Shown: one piece after another, positions 7,807-13,512 of the stretch
How the letters are laid out: the number at the start of each line of letters is the position of its first letter
Position numbering within the stretch: the first letter of the stretch is position 1
Source of the DNA: UBA8389 sp964472175
GTDB lineage: Bacteria; Bacteroidota; Bacteroidia; Bacteroidales; UBA1402
Length of the DNA stretch: 15,820 nt
Direction: 5' to 3'
Assembly: GCA_964472175.1 (NCBI GenBank)
Contig: CAYYJF010000043.1
Span: 1-15,820 of the forward strand
The notes under the pieces: generated by a model
What the model saw: the letters and a program-made list of their open reading frames with translations, nothing else
The model's database searches: none
What the model was told of the DNA's origin: nothing
Program-made: the position numbers and the translations under genes

Positions 7807-8283
7807 ATGAATGCGCCAGTAGTTGTTGATAAAATCGATGCCCTTGACCGTCAGATTTTGGAAATCATTACCAGAAATGCCAGAGTACCCTTTAAAGATG
7901 TCGCATCCGAATGCGGTGTTTCCAGAGCGGCCATTCACCAACGTGTTCAACGCCTCATTGATTTGGGCGTCATCACCGGTTCAGGATATACCGTCAATCC
8001 CAAAACGCTGGGATACCAAACATGCACCTATATTGGAGTAAAATTAGAGCGTGGCTCCATGTATAAAGATGTCGTCCCGTATTTGGAACGCATTTCTGAA
8101 ATCATTGAATGCCACTTTTGCACAGGGCCATACACCGTCCTGGTGAAATTACATTGCAGGGACAACGAGCACCTGATGGATTTGTTGAACCGACGCATTC
8201 AGGAAATACCGGGCGTCACTGCAACCGAAACGCTCATTTCATTGGAACAATCCATCAAAAGACATTTACCAATAGATCTTTAA
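7807..8283 (+). CDS. Lrp/AsnC family transcriptional regulator
   Basis: A 158-residue protein with the complete two-domain Lrp layout. The N-terminal winged helix-turn-helix has ALDRQILEIITRNARVPFKD and the recognition region CGVSRAAIHQRVQRL (residues 36-50). The C-terminal RAM/ligand-binding domain (about 70-150) includes CTGPYTVLVKL, the usual turn near the effector site. Members form octamers or similar assemblies and sense amino acids or other small molecules; the ligand here cannot be told from sequence. It has its own promoter box and sits alone between a terminator and the convergent HAD-RibF gene. Its TAA shares the TTAA at 8280-8283 with the stop of that gene, and no terminator separates them. 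Confidence 0.94.
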   Translation: MNAPVVVDKIDALDRQILEIITRNARVPFKDVASECGVSRAAIHQRVQRLIDLGVITGSGYTVNPKTLGYQTCTYIGVKLERGSMYKDVVPYLERISEIIECHFCTGPYTVLVKLHCRDNEHLMDLLNRRIQEIPGVTATETLISLEQSIKRHLPIDL

Positions 8284-9812
8284 GGTTTTTTGAGCAGCTT
8301 GCGGACAGTGGCTCTATCCTTTTCAAGTTGACAAACCAGGGCATCCAAATCCGGGAATGTTTCGTCGCCGCGTGTGCGTTCGACAAAAGCAACTTCAAGA
8401 ATCTTTCCATATAAATCACCCTCAAAATCAAGGAGATTTACCTCAATGACAGGATGCAAATCTTGTTGTAAGGTTGGACGTTTACCAATATAAAGCATGC
8501 CTTTATAATACGACTTTCCTATCCAAACCCATACTGCGTAAACCCCTATGGCCGGAATCAATTTTGATTCACTGATCGGTTCCAGATTGGCTGTTGGAAA
8601 ACCAAGTCGACGTCCAATGCGATGGCCACCCACCACTTTTGCTGTCAAATGATAGTATCGGCCAAGCAACTGTTTGGCAACATCCATTTTTCCGGCAGCA
8701 ATGGCTCTGCGAATAAATGAAGAACTGATGGTCACATCCCGCTCCGTTTGCAGAGCATCGGGGAGCTTTAAAGGCTTAGCCATGATTACTTCCATGCCCA
8801 ACTGTTTTCCATAGGCCTGATATTCAGCAAAACCTTCCAACCTGTTGTTGCCAAATTTATGGTCATAACCAATGACCAAAGTGGACACATGCAATTCCTT
8901 TTTCAAGACCTCTTTCATGAAATCAAAAGCCGAAAGCGCTGCCAAATCCTTGTTAAAAGTGATGGTTCGGACATGATCAATGTTGGTCGTTCTCAGCAAC
9001 TGCCTTTTTTCCGTATCATCGCTTAACAATTGGGGACAGAAGTTGGTATCTAACACCGTTCTGGGGTGGGGCCAAAAGCTAATCACCATGGTCGGCAAAC
9101 CTTTCTCTTGCGCAATTTTTTGAGTCGATTCAATCAAATAGCGATGTCCGAGATGAATCCCATCAAAAAAGCCCATGGTCGCAACACAAGCATCAGGCTG
9201 CAGCAAATCACCGGTAAAATCCTCGAAGGCAGCCGGTTGAAGCGTCCTGAAACCCATTTCAGCAGCCGTTTGACAATTGGCAGGTCCATCGTCTATGAAC
9301 AAAGTCTCTTCAGGTTTAATGCCTGCATCTCTGAGCACATAACTGAAAATTTCCTTGCCTGGCTTGGACAGTCCAATCTCGTACGACAAATACAATTTCT
9401 CAAAACAAACCTTTACCGGAAAGCCCGCCTTGTCAAACTCCTCCAACTTACGAATGTGAATCGGATTGGTGTTGCTCAGCAAAAATACCCGATGGGTTTT
9501 GGCCAGTTCATACACCATTTTCATTTTATTGACAGGTGTATGCAGTAAAAAATCGGCCCAGGCCGACTGTAACGATGCATCATCAACCTGAACACGAAAC
9601 AAATCTCTCAATTTTTGATAAAATTCAGATTCCGTTATCTGTCCGTTTTCCAACTCTCCAAAAGGACCTTTATGCCCGTAAGGGGTTAAATAATCGGCCA
9701 CCTGAGGCATGCCCAATCTGGCAAACGACTCCAGGCTCAGCTCTGGTTGCAAGTCAACCAGCACACCGCCAAAATCGAAAATGATATTTTTAATTCCGTT
9801 TAAAAGAACCAT
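8280..9812 (-). CDS. ribF: Fusion: HAD-superfamily phosphatase (YihX-like) + bifunctional riboflavin kinase/FAD synthetase RibF
   Basis: One uninterrupted 510-residue frame joins two enzymes. Residues about 1-200 are a HAD subfamily IA phosphatase: nucleophile D13 in FDFGGVLVD, motif II S113 in LLSNTN, motif III K150 in GLSKP, motif IV D174/D175 in FIDDG. Residues about 205-510 are RibF. The FMN adenylyltransferase part has FDGIHLGH (HxGH type, 216-223) and ISSSFIRRAI (362-371). The flavokinase part has GRRLGFPTAN (400-409) and EVNLLDFEGDLYG (457-469). RibF makes FMN and then FAD from riboflavin. The usual dozen residues before the first RibF strand are replaced by the end of the HAD domain, so this is a true fusion rather than a read-through pair. 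The HAD half could act on a flavin-pathway phosphate, but its motifs resemble YihX-type sugar-phosphate phosphatases, so the substrate is open. Confidence 0.93.
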   Translation of the reverse strand: MVLLNGIKNIIFDFGGVLVDLQPELSLESFARLGMPQVADYLTPYGHKGPFGELENGQITESEFYQKLRDLFRVQVDDASLQSAWADFLLHTPVNKMKMVYELAKTHRVFLLSNTNPIHIRKLEEFDKAGFPVKVCFEKLYLSYEIGLSKPGKEIFSYVLRDAGIKPEETLFIDDGPANCQTAAEMGFRTLQPAAFEDFTGDLLQPDACVATMGFFDGIHLGHRYLIESTQKIAQEKGLPTMVISFWPHPRTVLDTNFCPQLLSDDTEKRQLLRTTNIDHVRTITFNKDLAALSAFDFMKEVLKKELHVSTLVIGYDHKFGNNRLEGFAEYQAYGKQLGMEVIMAKPLKLPDALQTERDVTISSSFIRRAIAAGKMDVAKQLLGRYYHLTAKVVGGHRIGRRLGFPTANLEPISESKLIPAIGVYAVWVWIGKSYYKGMLYIGKRPTLQQDLHPVIEVNLLDFEGDLYGKILEVAFVERTRGDETFPDLDALVCQLEKDRATVRKLLKKP

Positions 9813-9837
9813 CTGGTGCTACTTTCATTCAATGAAA

Positions 9838-9845
9838 CAAAGATA
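9838..9845 (-). promoter_or_regulatory. Candidate -7 promoter box for the HAD-RibF gene
   Basis: On the minus strand this reads TATCTTTG, an exact TAnnTTTG match, 25 bases upstream of the ATG at 9812. A -33 element at standard spacing is not evident. Confidence 0.45.
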
Positions 9846-9877
9846 CAAAACATGGAACAAAGTTTTCAGCTTCAAAC

Positions 9878-9908
9878 TTGCCCAATTCGCGGAAAAGACG
9901 TAATATTG
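9878..9908 (+). promoter_or_regulatory. Candidate promoter for the CAT tRNA
   Basis: TTG (9878-9880), a 20-base spacer and TAATATTG (9901-9908) resemble the Bacteroidota -33/-7 pair, with one mismatch in the -7 box. It lies about 48 bases upstream of the tRNA. Confidence 0.4.
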
Positions 9909-9956
9909 CAGCCGATTTCGGAAACGTGTTCAACCGGACACCAATCAAGCCGAAAC

Positions 9957-10031
9957 GGGCCTATAGCTCAGTTGGTTAGTAGCACCTGACTCATAATCAG
10001 GGGGTCACAGGTTCAAGCCCTGTTGGGCCCA
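9957..10031 (+). tRNA. tRNA with CAT anticodon (Ile2-type or elongator Met)
   Basis: The cloverleaf can be drawn. Acceptor GGGCCTA pairs with TGGGCCC (one G-U) and has discriminator A. The anticodon stem CCTGA/TCAGG holds loop CTCATAA with anticodon CAT at 9992-9994. The T-arm is ACAGG-TTCAAGC-CCTGT. The terminal CCA is not fully encoded (ACCCC follows). The anticodon allows elongator Met or the lysidine-modified Ile2 tRNA. C4-G69 and C5-G68 are shared with E. coli tRNA-Ile2 and favour Ile, but the body also resembles elongator Met. The D-arm has one extra T (TTAGTAGC instead of the usual TTAGAGC), which bulges the D-stem. The 3' part is duplicated downstream. Confidence 0.88.
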
Positions 10032-10071
10032 CCCCAAAAAAAGCACCTGCATTGAATGTTGCAGGTGCTTT
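10006..10071 (+). repeat. 66-bp direct repeat, copy 1 (tRNA 3' end plus terminator; att-like)
   Basis: Identical over 66 bases to 11719-11784, at an offset of 1713 bp. It starts at the end of the tRNA variable loop, covers the T-arm, the 3' acceptor strand and the terminator hairpin, and ends in the T-run. Such a repeat of a tRNA 3' end is the classic footprint of site-specific integration by a tyrosine recombinase. Confidence 0.95.
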
Positions 10072-10073
10072 TT
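10036..10073. terminator. Bidirectional terminator of the tRNA and the AbiE toxin gene
   Basis: Stem AGCACCTGCA (10042-10051) pairs with TGCAGGTGCT (10060-10069) over an 8-base loop. Seven A precede and five T follow it. It ends the tRNA on the plus strand and the AbiEii gene (stop at 10112) on the minus strand. Confidence 0.85.
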
Positions 10074-10111
10074 GTTTGTTTTTCTATATGCATACAAACC
10101 ATGTGGATACA

Positions 10112-11008
10112 TTACGCAAAGTCAATTGCTTTAAACCGCTCATTTAACTCCGTAATGCGCTCTATCAACTTGTCAAAAGATAAGGACTTACCGTAAATCA
10201 TCGAGTTTTGCATATTCTTGTAGTCTTCTCTCCAATATGAAATAACTTCATCAGGAGGGACAAACGAAATGGATTGCGGTTCCAATGTCGAATAGTCAAA
10301 GCCTTTTAATCCAATGAATTTACGACGATGTTCCATGACTGCCTTGTATAATGCTGTATCATTCAATGCTTCTTGTGCAATCTGCGCATCCATAAGTTTT
10401 TCCAAATCGTAAATATGGCGGGACATTCTGTTTACACGGATTTCTCCTGTCTCTTTGGCAAATTCTTCATGAAGCAGGCAAGCCTTTTCCAAGAAAGTTC
10501 GCTTGGGTGAAACAGCTTTTATTGCGAAAGAGGGTTCTGCAAATTCTGCTGAAGGAAAAGCTTGCGAAATGATTGAATTTATTTCTACTTCTTCCACAGG
10601 TTCAGTCATTGACCTTCCACTCACTTCGATCAAAATTCTGTTTTGTATATAAGAGGTTTCCGGCAGTATTGACTGATAATGGACTTCTATGATTTCCGGA
10701 TCTGTAGTAGAAACTGATGTTATATTGACAGTAACATTGAATAAAGACTTATCTATACCTTGCCCCAGCAATTGCTGCTCCAGATCTGATTTCATGGTTT
10801 CCCGAACAAAAGTGCAGGATGCCCGTCTAAGTTTATCACTGATTTGTGTTTTGGATATTGCTCCCTGAAATCCGAGAAATTCCCTATTGATTGCAATATC
10901 CACGTCTTCGGAAAATCTTTCTATCAAATTCCAACACTTACTTAACGATGTACCTCCTTTGAAAGAAAGATGGCTTGCGAACGATGTTGAAAAGAGCGCT
11001 CGCAACAC
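10112..11008 (-). CDS. AbiEii/AbiGii family nucleotidyltransferase toxin (N-terminus probably short)
   Basis: AbiEii proteins are DNA-polymerase-beta-fold nucleotidyltransferase toxins of type IV toxin-antitoxin/abortive-infection systems; relatives such as MenT modify tRNA ends. Visible motifs: FKGGTSLSK (residues 16-24) and FSEDVDIAI (32-40), the GG(S/T) and DxD nucleotidyltransferase signature. Then comes KAVSPKRTFLEKACLLHEE (164-182), characteristic of the family, and RHIYDLEKL (197-205). The frame opens right after a TGA at 11027-11029. The only likely starts are GTG (11008) or TTG (11005); the next ATG is past the active site. Family members usually have about 30-40 residues, ending in a KDFW(V/W)-like stretch, before the segment matching VLRALFS. 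Here those residues are absent, so the toxin may be 5'-truncated or use an unusual start. It follows the antitoxin stop by 14 bases. Confidence 0.85.
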   Translation of the reverse strand: MLRALFSTSFASHLSFKGGTSLSKCWNLIERFSEDVDIAINREFLGFQGAISKTQISDKLRRASCTFVRETMKSDLEQQLLGQGIDKSLFNVTVNITSVSTTDPEIIEVHYQSILPETSYIQNRILIEVSGRSMTEPVEEVEINSIISQAFPSAEFAEPSFAIKAVSPKRTFLEKACLLHEEFAKETGEIRVNRMSRHIYDLEKLMDAQIAQEALNDTALYKAVMEHRRKFIGLKGFDYSTLEPQSISFVPPDEVISYWREDYKNMQNSMIYGKSLSFDKLIERITELNERFKAIDFA

Positions 11009-11022
11009 CTCCGATACCCCAA

Positions 11023-11634
11023 TTATTCATTCTCAAAATCTTTTATAATCGACATGATCACATTGGTAATCCAACGGGGTGCAATTTGAGCATCTGATAG
11101 TACAACATCCTTTGGCTCATGTTTGAGCATCTTTTGTATTTGAATCGTTTCTTCATTCGAAACGCTGTCTTTGCCTATTTCCTTCAATGCTGAAACAACC
11201 AAAGGAGTTATTTCACCTTTATAAGCAAAATTCTTGGGTGCAGTTTGCTTAAATGTGATCGTTTGTTCTGCGATGTTGATTTTACGAGGTATCCCATCTG
11301 TCAGATAAACGACATTCATTGGCACTTGGGTGGAAAGTCCCAATCTGTTAAGTGCATAAAGACCTGTCGGTATGATACGAGCCTTATCTCTTAGCGCAAT
11401 GGCTTTTGCAATCGTGTCAACCGAAGGATATAATACACCTAATTCTTTATCCACAATAGGGTATAAATAAACGCCTTGTGATAATCGGATTATCAACCCT
11501 TCTTTACAAATCCGTGAAAGAGTTTGCCTTACAGCATCGTTATTTCCAACCTGATCAAATTGTTCAGGGAAGAAAATTGTTCCTTGTTTAAAATCCCGGA
11601 TAGTTTGTACTATTTGTTGATGAATGGATTTCAT
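11023..11634 (-). CDS. AbiEi-type antitoxin / transcriptional regulator (DUF6088-like)
   Basis: A 203-residue protein that pairs with the AbiEii toxin 14 bases downstream. The N-terminal winged-helix region (residues 1-60) has FFPEQFDQVGNNDAVRQTLSRICKEGLIIRLSQGVYLYP, the AbiEi layout in which a helix-turn-helix is followed by a GVYLYP-like wing. The C-terminal part (about 65-200, PSVDTIAKAIALRD, IPTGLYALNRLGLSTQVP, NVVYLTDG) matches the DUF6088 family as I know it. Family members bind inverted repeats in their own promoter and repress the operon, and they neutralise the toxin without stable complex formation. The ATG at 11634 is preferred over one at 11682 because the promoter box and palindromes lie between them. 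Confidence 0.87.
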   Translation of the reverse strand: MKSIHQQIVQTIRDFKQGTIFFPEQFDQVGNNDAVRQTLSRICKEGLIIRLSQGVYLYPIVDKELGVLYPSVDTIAKAIALRDKARIIPTGLYALNRLGLSTQVPMNVVYLTDGIPRKINIAEQTITFKQTAPKNFAYKGEITPLVVSALKEIGKDSVSNEETIQIQKMLKHEPKDVVLSDAQIAPRWITNVIMSIIKDFENE

Positions 11635-11650
11635 TTTCCCAAAGCCTATT

Positions 11651-11683
11651 TTTGTCACAAATATATGAGATTTTTGTGACAAA
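11651..11683 (-). promoter_or_regulatory. AbiE promoter with paired palindromic operators
   Basis: Two 11-base near-palindromes, TTTGTCACAAA (11651-11661) and TTTGTGACAAA (11673-11683), have centres exactly 22 bp apart, about two helical turns. On the minus strand TATATTTG (11658-11665), an exact -7 match, overlaps the downstream palindrome. A repressor dimer at each site would block the promoter, which fits autoregulation by the AbiEi protein. The start codon at 11634 lies 16 bases past the operator. Confidence 0.72.
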
Positions 11684-11718
11684 GCGGATTTTATTAAATT
11701 ATTTACAGGGATTTAACA

Positions 11719-11744
11719 CACAGGTTCAAGCCCTGTTGGGCCCA
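11719..11744 (+). pseudogene. 3' fragment of the CAT tRNA
   Basis: The last 26 bases of the tRNA (end of the variable loop, T-arm, 3' acceptor strand, discriminator A) stand here without any 5' part. They cannot form a tRNA and mark the distal boundary of the islet. Confidence 0.9.
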
Positions 11745-11748
11745 CCCC

Positions 11749-11782
11749 AAAAAAAGCACCTGCATTGAATGTTGCAGGTGCT
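11749..11782 (-). terminator. Terminator of the Fic gene, supplied by the repeat
   Basis: The repeat hairpin (arms 11755-11764 and 11773-11782) starts directly after the Fic stop codon on the minus strand and is followed there by seven U (A-run 11749-11755). On the plus strand its T-run is cut to three T, so it now works mainly for Fic. Confidence 0.75.
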
Positions 11783-13285
11783 TTACTTTTCATCTGGTTT
11801 GATCTCCGACCTTGATTGGTCGATGATCTTCAAATAGCCTTCTGACGGTTCTTTGTAAGCATTTGTTTCCTTAAAATACAAATCAAGCGCTTCAAAATTG
11901 TCTCCAGAAATATGATATGAAAAAATCTGAAGTTTGTCCATTACTCGAATATAGGTATCAGGGTCTTTTTTCTTAGTCAATTTTTTCAAAGACAAGATAT
12001 AATCTTCCCGAAAGACGGTTGGAACAATGATTCTTGTCAATCCGCTTTTAAACAATTCTGCATTGCCCATTATTCTTGAAATTCTTCCATTACCATCCGT
12101 AAATGGATGTACTTCCGAAATCATAAACATGATATAAATAGCCTTTGCCATAGGATCAGTCAATGCGGCATAATACTTAAATCCCTGCCTTAATGTGCCT
12201 TCGACTAAAGTAAAATCAACAAATTCGGTATCCCCTGCTCGATTATTCTGATTTTTAAACACTCCTGCATTCACTTCTTCAGCCCTTCCAGCCATCATTG
12301 TCAAATGTCTCCTTTTCAGTATTTGAATGAAATCATCTGCTGTAGAAGGCGTCATACCCATCTCATAACTATTTGACACAATGCTGAATGTGCCTAAAAT
12401 ATCATGGGAATCTTTGACCCGCTTTGGAATGACGATCCCGGAATCAACGATTTTTTTGGCATCTTCAATTGTGAATTCTGTTCCTTCAATATAATTTGAA
12501 AAATACGCTTCAAAAAAAGAAAACAGTCGGACCGATTCTTCCGAATTGATTTTACTTCTTCTTTCGGGAAAATAGTAATTTTTCAATTTTTCATAGAGCA
12601 ATTCAAATAGTTCAACCCTATTCGCATCAAAAGGCATACCGGTTGCTCTCGCTTTGGCAGCAGATGAGCTCAACACTTTTACATGATGCGTGCTCAATAA
12701 TGCAGAAATCAAAAGGTTTAACTTTTTATATTCATCCTCATAATCCAATTGCAGGGCTATCTCTCGAGCTTTATCACGGAATTTATTGATGCCATCTTTC
12801 CCCTCCCGAAGAATTATTTTTTCGAGTTTATCCTCTATGAGTCCAATGGGAAAGTTTTTAGACGCTTCACCTTTTTTCCGCGAAACCTGCATGTTTTCCA
12901 ATACCCATCTCCATTCCGAGGAAGCATAGATTCCACCTAAATTCACATCCGATTCCAAAGCCGGCTTCCCCTCCATAACATGAAGTACAATTCCTTTCAG
13001 ATCCGTAATCTTTTTGGTATAATTACTTGTTATAAAAAAGCTTCCCGTTTCCGTCGGACGAAGTTCGGATGCACTTCTATGACTAATCACAGCATTTGGG
13101 AAACGCCATTGAAGAATTTCAAAAAAATTTCGTTTTATAATATAAATATCCGAATCCTTGAGATTTGTTGTATAAATTCTAGGAGCTATTTTTCTTAACA
13201 GCCCTTCTTTCTCCGCCCTGCTTATCTTACTTGATACACTTTTGTCAGAAGAAGAAAATACAATCTCTTTGGTAAAATCAACCAT
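11783..13285 (-). CDS. Fic family protein with N-terminal AbiEi-like winged-helix domain
   Basis: Fic enzymes usually transfer AMP from ATP to a hydroxyl on a target protein. The catalytic motif HPFTDGNGRISR is at residues 393-404 (H393) and matches the active HPFx(D/E)GNGR form. SNYIEG (263-268) matches the inhibitory (S/T)xxxE(G/N) helix placed N-terminal to the Fic fold, so this is a class II, self-inhibited enzyme. Residues about 1-110 (SKISRAEKEGLLRKIAPRIYTTNL, NAVISHRSASELRPTETGSFFIT) resemble the AbiEi wHTH domain, a combination known in about 500-residue bacterial Fic proteins; it may let the protein regulate its own promoter. The ATG at 13285 gives 500 residues. The gene adjoins the distal islet repeat, and its stop codon uses the last two bases of that repeat. 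The target is unknown. Confidence 0.92.
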   Translation of the reverse strand: MVDFTKEIVFSSSDKSVSSKISRAEKEGLLRKIAPRIYTTNLKDSDIYIIKRNFFEILQWRFPNAVISHRSASELRPTETGSFFITSNYTKKITDLKGIVLHVMEGKPALESDVNLGGIYASSEWRWVLENMQVSRKKGEASKNFPIGLIEDKLEKIILREGKDGINKFRDKAREIALQLDYEDEYKKLNLLISALLSTHHVKVLSSSAAKARATGMPFDANRVELFELLYEKLKNYYFPERRSKINSEESVRLFSFFEAYFSNYIEGTEFTIEDAKKIVDSGIVIPKRVKDSHDILGTFSIVSNSYEMGMTPSTADDFIQILKRRHLTMMAGRAEEVNAGVFKNQNNRAGDTEFVDFTLVEGTLRQGFKYYAALTDPMAKAIYIMFMISEVHPFTDGNGRISRIMGNAELFKSGLTRIIVPTVFREDYILSLKKLTKKKDPDTYIRVMDKLQIFSYHISGDNFEALDLYFKETNAYKEPSEGYLKIIDQSRSEIKPDEK

Positions 13286-13313
13286 CTTTTATTATAAATG
13301 CAAAAAACGAAAA

Positions 13314-13392
13314 TTTTCCACTTTAAAACTTTCGGCGACACAAATATATGAATTTTATCCACTATGTATGATATTTGTGGAATATCTTCCAC
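13314..13392 (-). promoter_or_regulatory. Fic promoter region with repeated TCCAC motifs
   Basis: On the minus strand, TATATTTG (plus 13341-13348) is an exact -7 box 56 bases before the Fic ATG. Around it TCCAC occurs at 13317-13321, 13358-13362 and 13388-13392. The last pairs with GTGGA (13377-13381) in the inverted repeat GTGGAATATCTTCCAC (13377-13392). These could be operator sites for the AbiEi-like domain of the Fic protein. The 13 bases CACAAATATATGA (13339-13351) also occur in the AbiE promoter. Confidence 0.45.
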
Positions 13393-13446
13393 TATAATAA
13401 CCCTTTATTCAAAAGTAGATGCTACACATACCCATTCCTGTTTTTT

Positions 13447-13483
13447 TTTGGAATTCACCCGATTGTCGTATCTTCGACAATCG
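13447..13483 (+). promoter_or_regulatory. Arabinofuranosidase promoter enclosed in a palindrome
   Basis: TTTG (13447-13450), an 18-base spacer and TATCTTCG (13469-13476) resemble the -33/-7 pair with one mismatch. A perfect 9-bp inverted repeat, CGATTGTCG (13460-13468) and CGACAATCG (13475-13483), brackets the -7 box with a 6-base centre. It ends 30 bases before the ATG at 13513. This is a candidate operator for a sugar-responsive repressor. Confidence 0.5.
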
Positions 13484-13512
13484 AAAAGCCCTATTTATTA
13501 AACCTACACATC

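Larger units (their letters stand above)
10072..11784. mobile_element. Putative tRNA-site islet carrying an AbiE toxin-antitoxin pair, no integrase
   Basis: The segment bounded by the 66-bp repeats holds only two minus-strand genes, an AbiEii-like toxin and a DUF6088/AbiEi-like antitoxin, plus their promoter. No recombinase, transposase or other mobility gene is present in its 1.65 kb of unique sequence. The form fits a cargo-only element integrated at the 3' end of the tRNA and moved in trans, or the remnant of a larger island that lost its integrase. The intact tRNA is at the proximal end, and the distal repeat keeps only the last 26 tRNA bases. Function as a mobile unit is inferred; the repeat structure is directly seen. 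Confidence 0.72.
11719..11784 (+). repeat. 66-bp direct repeat, copy 2 (distal att-like copy)
   Basis: Exact copy of 10006-10071. Identity stops abruptly on both sides (T versus A on the left, T versus A on the right). Its last two bases (11783-11784) are also part of the stop codon of the Fic gene. Confidence 0.95.

Noticed and set aside
11635..11682. Upstream ATG for the AbiEi-type antitoxin
   Set aside because: It would lie upstream of the predicted transcription start and within the palindromic operator; the ATG at 11634 fits the family length.
11697..11718. Possible remnant of tRNA sequence upstream of repeat copy 2
   Set aside because: Only CAGGG is shared with the matching part of the tRNA; the similarity is too short to distinguish from chance.
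10006..11784. CRISPR or IS-element interpretation of the repeats
   Set aside because: There are only two copies, in direct orientation, 1.7 kb apart, with no transposase, no terminal inverted repeats and no short spacer pattern.
13375..13512. N-terminal extension of the arabinofuranosidase by 46 residues
   Set aside because: It would place coding sequence through the promoter and palindrome and put unlike residues before a clear signal peptide.
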